From positions 248,001 through 312,000 of the forward strand of contig NZ_FYAM01000004.1 of the NCBI RefSeq assembly GCF_900185645.1: a stretch of DNA of 64,000 nucleotides, written 5' to 3'. The notes under the pieces are model-generated. The model was not told where the DNA came from, made no database searches, and was given only the letters and a program-made list of their open reading frames with translations. Every line of letters starts with the position of its first letter. Position 1 is the stretch's first letter. Source of the DNA: Clostridium sp. BSD9I1 (GTDB lineage: Bacteria; Bacillota; Clostridia; Clostridiales; Clostridiaceae). Of this stretch, positions 35,514 to 45,112 are shown piece by piece. The translations under genes were made by a program, and so were the position numbers.

Positions 35514-36573
35514 ATTGCAATATAAGCTGTACATTTTTATACTCTACGGGATACAAGTCGGTGTTTAATCCCTTAAATTCAGGATTTGGAACATACCAGT
35601 CTTTGTCTTGAAAATAGCTTTTGAAAGGCTCTTGGCTAAATACATATCCATGGCGTGCATAAATCTCATTTCTTGCAATACCTAATTCATATTTAGTTAG
35701 GTTTTTCAAATCATATACAGATAGCTCTTGAGTAGAACTATTTGGGAAGATAAAATCTAAATTATTATTTAAGTCTTTAATATTAGGATGTTCCTTAGAA
35801 ATTTCGGTATCTGGATTTGAAGTTGTAATTTTTGCAGGTTCAAATACTATACTGCTTGTATCACTTAAGTTATTCATATCTACAACTAGAGGCTTGATAT
35901 TGGAGCCTTGGTACTTAACCACCACAGGAGAGTATATGAAAAAGTCGTATTCTTTATCAGAATTAGTATTTTTTAAATCTAATTTTATATCATTTACTAT
36001 TACCTCAATATTTTTATCTTGAGGAATATATATGGATTTTTTAACTATAAATGGGAAAGGTTCTATTAGCCAATCATCATTTTTCTTGGTAAGTTTTATA
36101 ATAAAGTTTTTGGTTGGAACCTCATCAGAGTAAATGGATACATTATAAAACATAGTATGGACTTTTTCTCCAATAGTCTTATAAAGAGCGGTATCTGCTT
36201 CTTCTATAGTAAAGTTTTTAATAGGAGCCAAGCTTAAAGCTTTTCCAAAGCTTTCTTTACTTAAAAATGGGGAAGATTGAAGTTTTGCAGTATCTAAATT
36301 TTTAAAAGCTTTTTCATAGTTTTTATTTTGTAAGTTATTAAAAAATCCATTGATGACATTTTCAGGATTGGAATTTACAGAGCTATAAGATTGAATAATG
36401 GTAAAAGATAAAACTAATAATACCAGGCCTAAAAATGCAATTATTTTTTTATTTATAGGAAATTTTATTTTAGTTGAATTTGAATTATCAGAATTAGAAA
36501 GCTTATAGCCGCAACAACTACAGAATTTAGAATCTAAGTTTAAAATCTCCGTGTCGCAATTTGGACATTGCAT
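35494..36573 (-). CDS. Zinc-ribbon, single-pass membrane protein with C-terminal YARHG domain
   Basis: 359 aa. The N-terminal zinc ribbon has CPNC and CSCCGY pairs. One membrane helix (KIIAFLGLVLLVLSFTIIQSY, about 47-67) is followed by an extracellular DUF4878-like part (ENVINGFFNNLQNKNYEKAF) and a C-terminal YARHG domain (RNEIYARHGYVFSQEPFKSY, about 304-350). YARHG domains are thought to act at the cell envelope; exact function unknown. The ATG at 36573 is used; the GTG at 36582 is inside the AAGGAGTG site. Confidence 0.85.
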   Translation of the reverse strand: MQCPNCDTEILNLDSKFCSCCGYKLSNSDNSNSTKIKFPINKKIIAFLGLVLLVLSFTIIQSYSSVNSNPENVINGFFNNLQNKNYEKAFKNLDTAKLQSSPFLSKESFGKALSLAPIKNFTIEEADTALYKTIGEKVHTMFYNVSIYSDEVPTKNFIIKLTKKNDDWLIEPFPFIVKKSIYIPQDKNIEVIVNDIKLDLKNTNSDKEYDFFIYSPVVVKYQGSNIKPLVVDMNNLSDTSSIVFEPAKITTSNPDTEISKEHPNIKDLNNNLDFIFPNSSTQELSVYDLKNLTKYELGIARNEIYARHGYVFSQEPFKSYFQDKDWYVPNPEFKGLNTDLYPVEYKNVQLILQYEKSRD

Positions 36574-36963
36574 GAATATCACTCCTTTTGAACTTGCTAT
36601 GAAATTTGGTATATATTAATATTATAACAAAATTAAACAATTAATAAAATATTATTGGAAACAAAGTAATTTATTATAAATAAAATATAATAAAATAGGG
36701 GAATATCAGTTATAACAAATTGATAAAAACATAAATAGTATAAAATGATGCATATTCCGACTAATTGTATAGTACAAATTATTTGAAATAACTTAAAATA
36801 GCTTTAAAATGCATTAAAAATACTTGTTTAATAATTAAATCCAAAACAAGAATTGTTTAAGTACGCTTCCTTAATCTTAAAGTATAAAAACCTTGTGGAG
36901 GAACAAGCTAATAATACATTTAATTATAAATTCTATAAATCATGCAAGGAAGTGATTCGTTAA
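36574..36963 (+). other. 390-bp region upstream of the amino-acid permease
   Basis: AT-rich, no ORF. CTTGTTT (36823-36829) and AAACAAG (36844-36850) form an inverted repeat that overlaps a second possible pairing with AATTGTTTAAG downstream, so alternative structures are possible. No consensus promoter stands out. The permease ribosome site is AAGGAAGTG, just before 36956. Confidence 0.4.
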
Positions 36964-38469
36964 ATGGATAAAAAGAATAGTAAAAAATTAAGTCTTAAGG
37001 CACTTGTATTGATGATTTTTACATCTGTATTTGGATTTGCAAACATGCCGAGATCTTATTATTTAATGGGATATGGAGCTATTATCTGGTATATATTTGC
37101 CGCATTTGCATTTTTTATTCCCTTTGCATTTATGATGGCGGAATTTGGATCTGCTTTTGAAAAAGAAAAGGGAGGGATTTATTCGTGGATGAGTAAATCT
37201 GTAGGTCCAAAATTTGCTTTTGTAGGAACATTTATGTGGTATGCATCCTATATCGTATGGATGGTTAATATATCATCAAGTATATGGATACCTTTTTCAA
37301 CATCTATATTTGGAGATGATAGAACAGCTACGTGGGCAGCATTTGGGCTAAACTCAACTCAAGTTATCGGGATATTAGGCATAATATGGGTAGTATTAGT
37401 AACTCGCATTGCATCCAAAGGTGTGGATCAAATAACTAAAATAACTTCTATAGGAGGTACTGCAGTAGCGGCACTTAATATAGTTTTGATTGTAGGTGCG
37501 GTTTTAATTTTCATAGCAAATGGAGGAACACTTGCGCAGCCCCTTCAAGGAGGAAGGGCATTTATAAGTTCGCCAAACCCTGGATATCAAACCACTATAT
37601 CTTCTTTGGGATTTTTAGTATTTGCTATATTTAGTTACGGTGGGATAGAAGTTGTAGGAGGTTTAGTTGATGAAACGGAAAATGCAAGAGTTAATTTTCC
37701 TAAGGGAATAACGTTAGCTGCGATAGTAATTTCTATAGGATATTCACTTGGAATATTTTTATGTGGGGTATTTACTAACTGGCAAGATGTTTTATCCTCC
37801 AATAGAATTCATATGGGGAATGTAGCGTATATATTGATGAAAAATTTTGGATATGAATTTGGAAGAGCATTTGGACTTGGAGAAGTTGTATCGGTTCAAA
37901 TTGGAATATGGGTAGCAAGATTTGTAGGATTATCAATGTTCTTAGCTTTGACAGGGGCATTCTTTGCACTTTCTTATTCGCCCTTAAAGCAGCTTATTGA
38001 TGGAACTCCACACGGGCTTTGGACTCCTAAAATTGAAGAAACTAAAGATAATATACCAGTTAATGCTATGTGGGTTCAATGCGGTATTGTAGCAGTTATG
38101 ATTGCGTTAGTATCATTTGGTGGAGAAGGAGCCTCTAAGTTCTTTTCAAGGCTTATACTGATGACAAATGTAGCGATGACATTACCATACATGTTTTTAT
38201 CAATAGCATTTCCTGCTTTTAAAAAGAATACTAATATAAGAAAGCCTTTTGAATTCTTTAAAAGTTACTCAATGGCATTTTTAGCAACAGCTCTTGTTAC
38301 ATTAACTGTTGGATTTGCAAATTTATTTACTATAATAGAGCCGACAATAATGAAGGGAGATTACATGTCAACCATATGGATGATTGTAGGACCAGTAGTA
38401 TTTATTATAGCAGCTCTGATAATCTATGGAAGATACGAAAGAAAAGTTAAAAATAAAAAAGTAGCATAA
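36964..38469 (+). CDS. yjeM: YjeM-type APC-family amino-acid permease (glutamate/GABA family)
   Basis: 501 aa with about 12-13 membrane segments. The N-terminus LSLKALVLMIFTSVFGFANMPRSYYLMGYGAI and EKEKGGIYSWMSKSVG are characteristic of the YjeM subgroup, next to glutamate/GABA antiporters. An ETENARVNFPKG loop follows TM6. The substrate is unproven. In this genome, with a 4-hydroxybutyrate pathway 20 kb away, GABA or glutamate is worth considering but is only inference. Single-gene unit. Confidence 0.85.
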   Translation: MDKKNSKKLSLKALVLMIFTSVFGFANMPRSYYLMGYGAIIWYIFAAFAFFIPFAFMMAEFGSAFEKEKGGIYSWMSKSVGPKFAFVGTFMWYASYIVWMVNISSSIWIPFSTSIFGDDRTATWAAFGLNSTQVIGILGIIWVVLVTRIASKGVDQITKITSIGGTAVAALNIVLIVGAVLIFIANGGTLAQPLQGGRAFISSPNPGYQTTISSLGFLVFAIFSYGGIEVVGGLVDETENARVNFPKGITLAAIVISIGYSLGIFLCGVFTNWQDVLSSNRIHMGNVAYILMKNFGYEFGRAFGLGEVVSVQIGIWVARFVGLSMFLALTGAFFALSYSPLKQLIDGTPHGLWTPKIEETKDNIPVNAMWVQCGIVAVMIALVSFGGEGASKFFSRLILMTNVAMTLPYMFLSIAFPAFKKNTNIRKPFEFFKSYSMAFLATALVTLTVGFANLFTIIEPTIMKGDYMSTIWMIVGPVVFIIAALIIYGRYERKVKNKKVA

Positions 38470-38512
38470 AGCTAAATAATTATGAGTAGATATAGTAAGT
38501 AACAAACCTATG

Positions 38513-38541
38513 GAAAAGTCCTTATAAAGGGCTTTTCTATA
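38513..38541 (+). terminator. Hairpin after yjeM
   Basis: GAAAAGTCCTT (38513-38523) pairs with AAGGGCTTTTC (38527-38537), one G-T pair, weak T tail. The peptidase ribosome site lies about 25 bases further on. Confidence 0.6.
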
Positions 38542-38575
38542 TTAAATGTTACTTATAGAAATAGGGGATGATAAA

Positions 38576-39697
38576 GTGATAAATAAAGAAAGACTAATTA
38601 ATAAATTTTTTGAATATGTTAAAATTGATAGTGAAAGTTTTAATGAAAATGAAATGGCACAAACTCTTATAAAAGAGATGAAAGAGTTAGGAATGAGGGT
38701 TGAAACGGATACGGCAGGAGAAAATACAGGATCAAATGCAAATAATGTATATGGGTATTTAGATGGAGATTTAGCTATAGAGTCAATACTATTTTGTGCC
38801 CATATGGATACTGTAAAGCCAGGTAAGGGCATAAAACCTATAATTAAAGATGAAGTTATATATAGCAGTGGGGATACAATACTTGCAGGAGATGATAAAG
38901 CAGGCATTTCATCTATCTTAGAAGCTATAAGAACTATAAAGGATAAAAATTTGTCTCATGGGCCGATAGAAGTAGTATTTACCATAGCAGAAGAAGAAGG
39001 ACTTTATGGTGCTAAGGGCGTAGAATATGAAAGATTGGCATCTAAGAAAGGATTTATAGTAGATAGTTCAAAGGAGGTAGGAGCTGTAATTGTAAAGGCC
39101 CCAGCAGAAAGTCAAATTACAGTTAAAATAAAGGGAAAGGCATCTCATGCAGGGGTTGAACCTGAAAATGGGATAAGTGCTATTCAAGTTGCTGCATATG
39201 CAATTTCAAATATGAAGCTTTTAAGAGTGGATGAGGAAACTACAGCAAACATTGGGACTATAATTGGGGGAGAAGCAACAAATGTTGTGTGTCCGTATGT
39301 GGAAATTAAAGCAGAAGCTAGAAGTTTAAACATGGATAAATTAAATACTCAAATAGAACATATGACAGATTGTTTTAAAAAGGCTTCAGAAAAATTCGGA
39401 GCTGAGGTTTATGTAGAAAATAAATTGAGCTATGGAAATTATGCAATAAGTGAAGATGATGAAATACTAGAGATAATAAGAGAAGCTTGTGATAAAATAG
39501 GAGTAACCTTTAAATTAGAATCAACAGGCGGAGGTAGTGATGTAAATGTATTTGCATCTAAAGGAATAAAGACAGTGAATTTGGGAACTGGAATGTCTAA
39601 GGACCATACTGTAGAGGAATATATAAAGGTGAAAGATTTAGTAAATGTAAGTAGACTAGTTCTTCAAATAATGCTTAGAAACAATAAAATTATATAA
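38576..39697 (+). CDS. M20 family metallopeptidase, PepT-like
   Basis: 373 aa. Metal site and catalytic motifs: FCAHMDTVKPG (about 71-81), ILAGDDKAGISSILEA, TIAEEEGLYGAKG (catalytic Glu pair) and the dimerisation-domain block KGKASHAGVEPENGISA. C-terminal GGGSDVNVFASKGIKTVNLG. It matches the peptidase T-like subgroup and likely cleaves short peptides in the cytoplasm. The GTG at 38576 behind AGGGGATG is preferred; starting at ATG 38546 would translate the ribosome site. Confidence 0.9.
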   Translation: MINKERLINKFFEYVKIDSESFNENEMAQTLIKEMKELGMRVETDTAGENTGSNANNVYGYLDGDLAIESILFCAHMDTVKPGKGIKPIIKDEVIYSSGDTILAGDDKAGISSILEAIRTIKDKNLSHGPIEVVFTIAEEEGLYGAKGVEYERLASKKGFIVDSSKEVGAVIVKAPAESQITVKIKGKASHAGVEPENGISAIQVAAYAISNMKLLRVDEETTANIGTIIGGEATNVVCPYVEIKAEARSLNMDKLNTQIEHMTDCFKKASEKFGAEVYVENKLSYGNYAISEDDEILEIIREACDKIGVTFKLESTGGGSDVNVFASKGIKTVNLGTGMSKDHTVEEYIKVKDLVNVSRLVLQIMLRNNKII

Positions 39698-39724
39698 AAT
39701 AGAAATTAAAATAAGGGGATAGGG

Positions 39725-40603
39725 GTGCATATATTTTTGGTTAAAGTAAGTCAGTGGTTTGAATATATAAGTTTAAAATTTGGAATGCTTGGGGTAATTC
39801 CCAAGTTTTTGCTTACATTAGGTATAGCTGGAATGCTATATTCTTTTAATAAAGTTATAGTAAAGAAAGTTGATGAGACTAATTGGAAGTCAACAAAAAT
39901 ACTGACTACAAAAAAAGTCATTTCTAATATTTTAAGGATTGTTTTTATAGTGATTTTAATTCCTGTATGGGTATATGAAACAAAAGACATAATGACATTT
40001 CTAGGACTTTTTTCAGCAGGACTTGCATTTGCGCTAAAGGATTTAGTATCTAGCTTTTTAGGTTGGATAATTATAAATTCTCATAAACCATTTACTTTAG
40101 GGGATAGAATTAAAATTGGAGACAGTATAGGAGATATAATTGAAATAAATTGGTTTTATACAACCATAATAGAAGTAACTCAAACAAGTAATGCATATGG
40201 ACAAAGTACTGGAAGGCTTATTCATATACCTAATATAAAGCTCTTAAGTATCGAGGTTATTAATGGAACAGGAAGTTTTCCGTATAGTTGGAATGAAATT
40301 GAAATAAAGCTTTCTATAGATAGCAACTGGGAGAAGGCAAAAAAAATAATACTTGATAAGGCTGAAGATATTCTTGGGAATATGGAAGAGGAAGTAAGAG
40401 AAGCTTTAGACATGGCGGCTAAAACCCAACCAATTTATTATCAAAATCTCTCTCATACGGTATATACTTCCCTTTCTGAGGGGAAAGTAGTTCTTACATT
40501 AAGATTTATTTGTGGTTCCAGAAGTTTCAGAACTTTGGAACATACTATAGTTGAGACTATACTTATTGAATTTAAAAAACACGAAGATATAAAACTTATA
40601 TAG
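39725..40603 (+). CDS. Small-conductance mechanosensitive channel family protein (MscS-like)
   Basis: 292 aa. Hydrophobic segments at about 18-36 and 63-110, then the pore-lining and beta-domain signature GLFSAGLAFALKDLVSSFLGWIIINSHKPFTLGDRI. The first periplasmic/TM part is short. It releases solutes on osmotic downshift. GTG start at 39725 behind AGGGG; 27 bases after the peptidase gene and 8 bases before dinB, so all three are likely one transcript. Confidence 0.9.
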   Translation: MHIFLVKVSQWFEYISLKFGMLGVIPKFLLTLGIAGMLYSFNKVIVKKVDETNWKSTKILTTKKVISNILRIVFIVILIPVWVYETKDIMTFLGLFSAGLAFALKDLVSSFLGWIIINSHKPFTLGDRIKIGDSIGDIIEINWFYTTIIEVTQTSNAYGQSTGRLIHIPNIKLLSIEVINGTGSFPYSWNEIEIKLSIDSNWEKAKKIILDKAEDILGNMEEEVREALDMAAKTQPIYYQNLSHTVYTSLSEGKVVLTLRFICGSRSFRTLEHTIVETILIEFKKHEDIKLI

Positions 40604-40611
40604 GTGAATAT

Positions 40612-41664
40612 ATGGATAAAGTTATAATGCATGTAGATATGGATGCGTTTTTTGCATCAGTTGAAGAATTAGATAATCCAAAGCTAAAGGGAAAACCTGT
40701 AATAGTAGGGGGGATTGGAGAAAGAGGAGTGGTTGCAACTTGTTCTTACGAAGCAAGAAAGTATGGAGTTCATTCTGCTATGCCAATATTTATGGCTAGA
40801 AAAAAATGCCCAATGGGCATATATCTTCCTACTAGACATGAAAGATATAAGGAAATTTCTAATAAGGTATTTGATATACTTTATGAGCTTACCCCTAAAG
40901 TGGAACCGGTATCTATCGATGAAGCCTATTTAGACATATCAGATTTAAACATAAACACCATGGATGCTGTAGATTATATAAAATCTAGAGTAAAAAAAGA
41001 AATAGGACTAACTATATCTATGGGGATTTCCTATAACAAGTTTTTGGCAAAACTGGGTTCGGATTGGAATAAGCCAAATGGAATAATGATAATTACAAAG
41101 GATATGATTCCGGGTATTTTACTTCCGTTACCTATTTCTAAGATTCATGGAATAGGTAAAAAGTCCAGAGATAGATTAAATAACATAGGAATTTATACTG
41201 TAGAAGACCTTTATAAATTACCCCAGGATTTTTTCTTTGAATACTTCGGTAAGTTTGGCGTAGAAATCTATGAAAGAATACGTGGAATAGATAAAAGAGA
41301 AGTTGAAATCACTAGAGAAAGGAAATCTGTAGGACGTGAAACTACTCTTAAAAATGATATTAAAAATAAGGATGAAATGAAGAGATATTTAAGGGAGTTT
41401 TCAAATGAGGTCTCTTGTTATCTGAAAAACAAAGGATTGTTAGGAAAAACTATAACAGTAAAAATTAAGACCTCATCCTTTGAAAATCACACAAGGAGCA
41501 AAACACTGCTAAATTATATTGATGGTGATGAAGATATATTTAAAGTATCTTGCGAGATATTAGATGCAATAGTATTTGAAGATAGTATTAGGCTCATTGG
41601 TCTTACGGTGTCTTCGCTTAGTGATAACAGTATAAGGCAGATGTCCTTTTTTAGTAACCAGTAA
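40612..41664 (+). CDS. dinB: DNA polymerase IV (Y family)
   Basis: 350 aa. Catalytic motifs MHVDMDAFFASVEE and VSIDEAYLDISDL, with the palm, thumb (ISKIHGIGKKSRDRL helix-hairpin-helix) and little-finger domains. It performs translesion synthesis. No C-terminal beta-clamp QLSLF-type motif is exact, but the terminus RQMSFFSNQ resembles one. It starts 8 bases after the MscS-like gene. The stop codon falls in the left arm of an inverted repeat (41651-41733). Confidence 0.95.
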   Translation: MDKVIMHVDMDAFFASVEELDNPKLKGKPVIVGGIGERGVVATCSYEARKYGVHSAMPIFMARKKCPMGIYLPTRHERYKEISNKVFDILYELTPKVEPVSIDEAYLDISDLNINTMDAVDYIKSRVKKEIGLTISMGISYNKFLAKLGSDWNKPNGIMIITKDMIPGILLPLPISKIHGIGKKSRDRLNNIGIYTVEDLYKLPQDFFFEYFGKFGVEIYERIRGIDKREVEITRERKSVGRETTLKNDIKNKDEMKRYLREFSNEVSCYLKNKGLLGKTITVKIKTSSFENHTRSKTLLNYIDGDEDIFKVSCEILDAIVFEDSIRLIGLTVSSLSDNSIRQMSFFSNQ

Positions 41665-41733
41665 CCAGTATTCAAGTTTTAGTAAATTTAGTTTTGCTAC
41701 TAAAAACGTTCGGAACTGATTACTGGTTACTAA
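41651..41733. repeat. Inverted-repeat element between convergent dinB and metallo-hydrolase genes
   Basis: Arms TTAGTAACCAGTAA (41651-41664) and TTACTGGTTACTAA (41720-41733) are perfect complements 55 bases apart. AGTAACC is also duplicated within the left side. Both flanking stop codons lie in the arms. A related element is at 54612-54670. Confidence 0.6.
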
Positions 41734-42458
41734 AACTCAATAATTTCTCCTCTTTTTGAAATCTTAGCTATGTTTGTTTTACCACTTTTAACTTTACGAT
41801 AAAACTTCTGTGGCATAGAATAATCGTCCCAAAAGTGCATTGGTATAAATAAATCTGGATGTACTTTACTTATAAAATACTCCCCTCCTATATGAAAAAA
41901 TTCTTCTAGCCTTGGATCCGTGGGGAAAAAGGCTACATTTATTTTTTTTTCAGCTATTTTCCATATTTCCTTTTTAAAGTTTAGTTCCATAGTCTCTTGA
42001 TTTTCTATACAGGTATGTTTCCAATGCCACCAATTTAAATCTCCAGCATGAAAAATGGTTAATCCATCAACTTCTATAAAAAAGGATACTCCGATATCTG
42101 TGGAATCAAAAGTTTTTATTTTAATTCCTTGAAAGATAAGTTCTTTGTTAGCAAATATAAAATGATAATTCTTTTTATAATCCCGTAAAGGAACATCACA
42201 GCTCATAATATAGTTAATGTTTGGGTTTATGTCACTCCAGCTAAAAATCACATCATTAAAATGATCATGATGAGCATGAGATACAAATACGTATATATTT
42301 TTTTTACTCTTAAGTGAAGGAATATCTATAACCCCATTTTCCAATGTTGGGTCTAAATTTTGAGGGCAATTATAGTAATAATCAAATATCAAAAAGAAGT
42401 TTTGAGTTTCTACTGCAAATCCATCGTGATATAAATAATGTATTTTTGCTTTATTCAT
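41730..42458 (-). CDS. Metallo-beta-lactamase-fold hydrolase (UlaG-like)
   Basis: 242 aa. The HxHxDH zinc site is H61-A-H-H-D-H66 in VFVSHAHHDHFNDV. A further metal residue is in IFHAGDLNWW, and the last histidine is in IPMHFWDD. It resembles UlaG-type or RNase Z-like hydrolases; the substrate is unknown. The convergent stop overlaps a repeat arm. RBS AGGGGTG in the complement near 42465. Confidence 0.85.
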   Translation of the reverse strand: MNKAKIHYLYHDGFAVETQNFFLIFDYYYNCPQNLDPTLENGVIDIPSLKSKKNIYVFVSHAHHDHFNDVIFSWSDINPNINYIMSCDVPLRDYKKNYHFIFANKELIFQGIKIKTFDSTDIGVSFFIEVDGLTIFHAGDLNWWHWKHTCIENQETMELNFKKEIWKIAEKKINVAFFPTDPRLEEFFHIGGEYFISKVHPDLFIPMHFWDDYSMPQKFYRKVKSGKTNIAKISKRGEIIEF

Positions 42459-42661
42459 ATGAACACCCCTCTGTGAAAAGCATGCATATACATTTTAACA
42501 ATATTTATCTAATTATAAAAGATGAAAAATAAGCTGAATTTTGGGATAATAATGAATTTTATGGTGAGATATGGTTTAAAATGTATTATAATATAAGCAT
42601 GGGTAAAAATTAACATGAAGTAATGCTGGTAATGATTAAAGGGAGTTAAGGGGTGGAGTAG

Positions 42662-43732
42662 ATGTTTTTAAAAACATTAGAAGAGGTAAAAGGCTATATT
42701 GATAATTTAAGCTTAAAACAAAATGATGCATTAATGATACTTGTGGGAGAAAAAAGCAGTAATGATTTATGGGAAGTAAGAGAATATTTAAATAACAAAG
42801 ATATAAGATTTTTTGGTGGAATATATCCTAGGCTATTGGTTGAAGATAAGTGCTTAGAAGAGGGATTTATTATAGAAAAATACGAGCCTGTTTATTTATC
42901 TATAGTATTACCATATCTTATGAGGTTTAAGATGGATAAGTCACTTATAGAAGATAATACAGTTTTAGTTTTAGCAGATGGGCTTTCTCCTAAAGTTCAG
43001 GATTTAATGGATACTATATATGATAAGGTTGGAAATAAGGTAACTTATATTGGTGGAGGGGCAGGATTTTACGATCTAAAGCAAAGAACATGCATATTCG
43101 ATAATAAGGGAGTTTATCAGGATGTAGCTTATGTGTGTATTATAAAAAATAAAACAAACATAGCAGTAAAACATGGTTGGAATAAATTGGATGGACCTTA
43201 TGTTGTTACAGAGTCTCATGGAAATATAATATCAAAAATAGATGGATACAGTGCATTTCATATATACAGAGATGTTATGGAAGAAGTCGAAAGAATAACA
43301 TTATATAAATCAGATTTCTTTATATATGCTAAAGACCATCCATTTGGAATAGTGCAAAAGGGAAAGTATGAATTAATAGTAAGAGATCCTATTAGCATAA
43401 CAGATAATGAAGAGATCATTTGTGTAGCTAATATACCTGAAGGCAGTGATGTGTATATATTAAAGGGAGATAAAAATTCACTTTTAAGCTCCTCACTAGA
43501 AATAGCGGAGCAAATTTCCTTAAATGCTCCAGAAAAATATCAACCTATGCTTTTCAATTGTATATCAAGAGCAATGTTCTTAGAAGGTAACTTTGAAGAA
43601 GAACTTAAAAATATTCAAAAGAAATTAAAATATAAAGTAATAGGTGCATTATCAATTGGAGAAATATCCTCTACAAAGACTGGAGAAGTTATTATACATA
43701 ATAAATCAACAGTGTTAGGTCTTGTTAATTAA
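42662..43732 (+). CDS. FIST-domain sensory protein
   Basis: 356 aa made of FIST N (ALMILVGEKSSNDLWEVREYL, VLVLADGLSPKVQDLMDTIY, VTYIGGGAGFYDLKQ) and FIST C (PFGIVQKGKYELIVRDPISI, GALSIGEISSTKTGEVIIHNKS) domains with nothing else. FIST domains are proposed to bind small molecules such as amino acids, often attached to kinases or chemoreceptors; here it stands alone. The next gene is a Ser/Thr kinase, a possible partner. TATAAT box near 42586; RBS AAGGGGTGGAG. Confidence 0.85.
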   Translation: MFLKTLEEVKGYIDNLSLKQNDALMILVGEKSSNDLWEVREYLNNKDIRFFGGIYPRLLVEDKCLEEGFIIEKYEPVYLSIVLPYLMRFKMDKSLIEDNTVLVLADGLSPKVQDLMDTIYDKVGNKVTYIGGGAGFYDLKQRTCIFDNKGVYQDVAYVCIIKNKTNIAVKHGWNKLDGPYVVTESHGNIISKIDGYSAFHIYRDVMEEVERITLYKSDFFIYAKDHPFGIVQKGKYELIVRDPISITDNEEIICVANIPEGSDVYILKGDKNSLLSSSLEIAEQISLNAPEKYQPMLFNCISRAMFLEGNFEEELKNIQKKLKYKVIGALSIGEISSTKTGEVIIHNKSTVLGLVN

Positions 43733-43753
43733 AATCAAAAAATAAAATAAATT

Positions 43754-43827
43754 ACCCCCTCAAATTGCAAAAAAATTCCGTATAGATTTATGGGAGTATT
43801 TTTGAATGAAAGAGGGGGGTTTTTTTG
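43754..43827 (+). terminator. Terminator-like hairpin that contains the kinase ribosome site and start codon
   Basis: ACCCCCTC (43754-43761) pairs with GAGGGGGGT (43812-43820). The stem is extended by ATT-g-CAAAAA with TTTTTGAAT inside, and a T7 run follows. The 3' arm is the Shine-Dalgarno of the downstream kinase and its TTG start (43825) lies at the end of the T run. Probably both the terminator of the FIST gene and a brake on kinase expression. Confidence 0.65.
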
Positions 43828-45015
43828 CTTGAACAAGGAAGTGTTCTTGATAGAAAATACGAAGTTATTGGGATTATTGGACAAGGTGGAATGGGAAGCG
43901 TATATTTGTGCAAGAATATAAACTTGGATACTTTATGGGCGATAAAGGAAGTCCCAAAGGAAGTAAAAAGTAATGTTAATTTTTTAGCGGAACCTAATAT
44001 ACTTAAGAAGCTAAAACATCCAGGTATTCCGAGGATTATAGATATATTTTATGAAAATGATAATTTGTATATGGTAGAAGATTATATAGAGGGTGAGAAC
44101 TTAAAGGAATATGTTAAAAGAAAAGGTAATTTAACTACTGAGGAGATATGTAGGATTGCATCAGAAATGGGTGAAATAGTAGAATACTTGCATAGCTTTG
44201 ACCCTCCTATTATACATAGAGATTTAAAGCCTTCTAATATAATGATAACTCCAGAAGGTGGGGTAGTTTTAATAGATTTTGGAATTTCAAGAGTATATAA
44301 GCCAGGTCAAGAAAGTGATACAGTATATATTGGATCAAGGGGATATGCAGCCCCAGAACAATTTTATGGTACTGGACAATCATCTATACAAACAGATATT
44401 TATGCTTTAGGTGCTGTAATATATTTTATGCTTACTGGTAAAGGGCCATCTACGGCATTAGAACCATTATATGATGAGAACTATGATGAAAATGTAAATA
44501 TAGATATAAGAGAAATAATAAAAAAGGCAATGAAAATTAAGGTTGAAGAAAGATATAGTTCTATTAAAGAAATGAGTAAAGAAGTCCATAAGGTTTCAGA
44601 AACAGAAGCTACAATTTTAAGAACTAGATTATTTTTAAGCGAGGAAGATAGTTCAAAATCCACTAAAAAGAAATCTTTACGTAAAAGCTTACTAATATTC
44701 TTTTTAATTACTACCTTAATTATTATAGGAACGTATAGCTTGATATATAGTTATCAGGAAAGTAAGGCTAATACAAGGGAAAATTTGGACAATGTTAATA
44801 ATATAAATGAAGGTCTTGATAAAAATCTAGAAATAGTAGACTTAGAGGAAAGCGACATCCCTACTATAGAAAATAATACAGATGAACAAAATGATAATAT
44901 CAACACAAATGGAGAAAACAATAAAGAAGATAACGACGATAATAAAGAAGATGAGGACAATGATGGTAAAAAGGATAAAAATAAGGGAAAGGCTAAGGGC
45001 AAATCCAAAAAGTAA
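43825..45015 (+). CDS. Membrane-anchored Hanks-type Ser/Thr protein kinase
   Basis: 396 aa. Kinase domain about 11-265: GQGGMG loop (19-24), ATP Lys in AIKEV (K41), IIHRDLKPSN catalytic loop, DFGISR, and a GSRGYAAPEQF activation-segment end. One membrane helix (about 286-305) is followed by an extracellular tail rich in Asn/Asp/Glu that becomes Lys-rich at the end. It has no PASTA repeats, so it is not the usual PrkC. TTG start at 43825 behind GAGGGGGG; no other start keeps the domain whole. Confidence 0.9.
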   Translation: MLEQGSVLDRKYEVIGIIGQGGMGSVYLCKNINLDTLWAIKEVPKEVKSNVNFLAEPNILKKLKHPGIPRIIDIFYENDNLYMVEDYIEGENLKEYVKRKGNLTTEEICRIASEMGEIVEYLHSFDPPIIHRDLKPSNIMITPEGGVVLIDFGISRVYKPGQESDTVYIGSRGYAAPEQFYGTGQSSIQTDIYALGAVIYFMLTGKGPSTALEPLYDENYDENVNIDIREIIKKAMKIKVEERYSSIKEMSKEVHKVSETEATILRTRLFLSEEDSSKSTKKKSLRKSLLIFFLITTLIIIGTYSLIYSYQESKANTRENLDNVNNINEGLDKNLEIVDLEESDIPTIENNTDEQNDNINTNGENNKEDNDDNKEDEDNDGKKDKNKGKAKGKSKK

Positions 45016-45042
45016 AAAAGTTAATAATTATTTTATATGTTT

Positions 45043-45080
45043 AAATGCAAAAGTATAAACAAAATTACTTTTGCATTTAT
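45043..45080 (+). terminator. Terminator after the kinase gene
   Basis: AAATGCAAAAGTA (45043-45055) pairs perfectly with TACTTTTGCATTT (45066-45078). Confidence 0.75.
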
Positions 45081-45112
45081 CATTTTATGGCAAATAATAA
45101 TAAAGTTAATGA

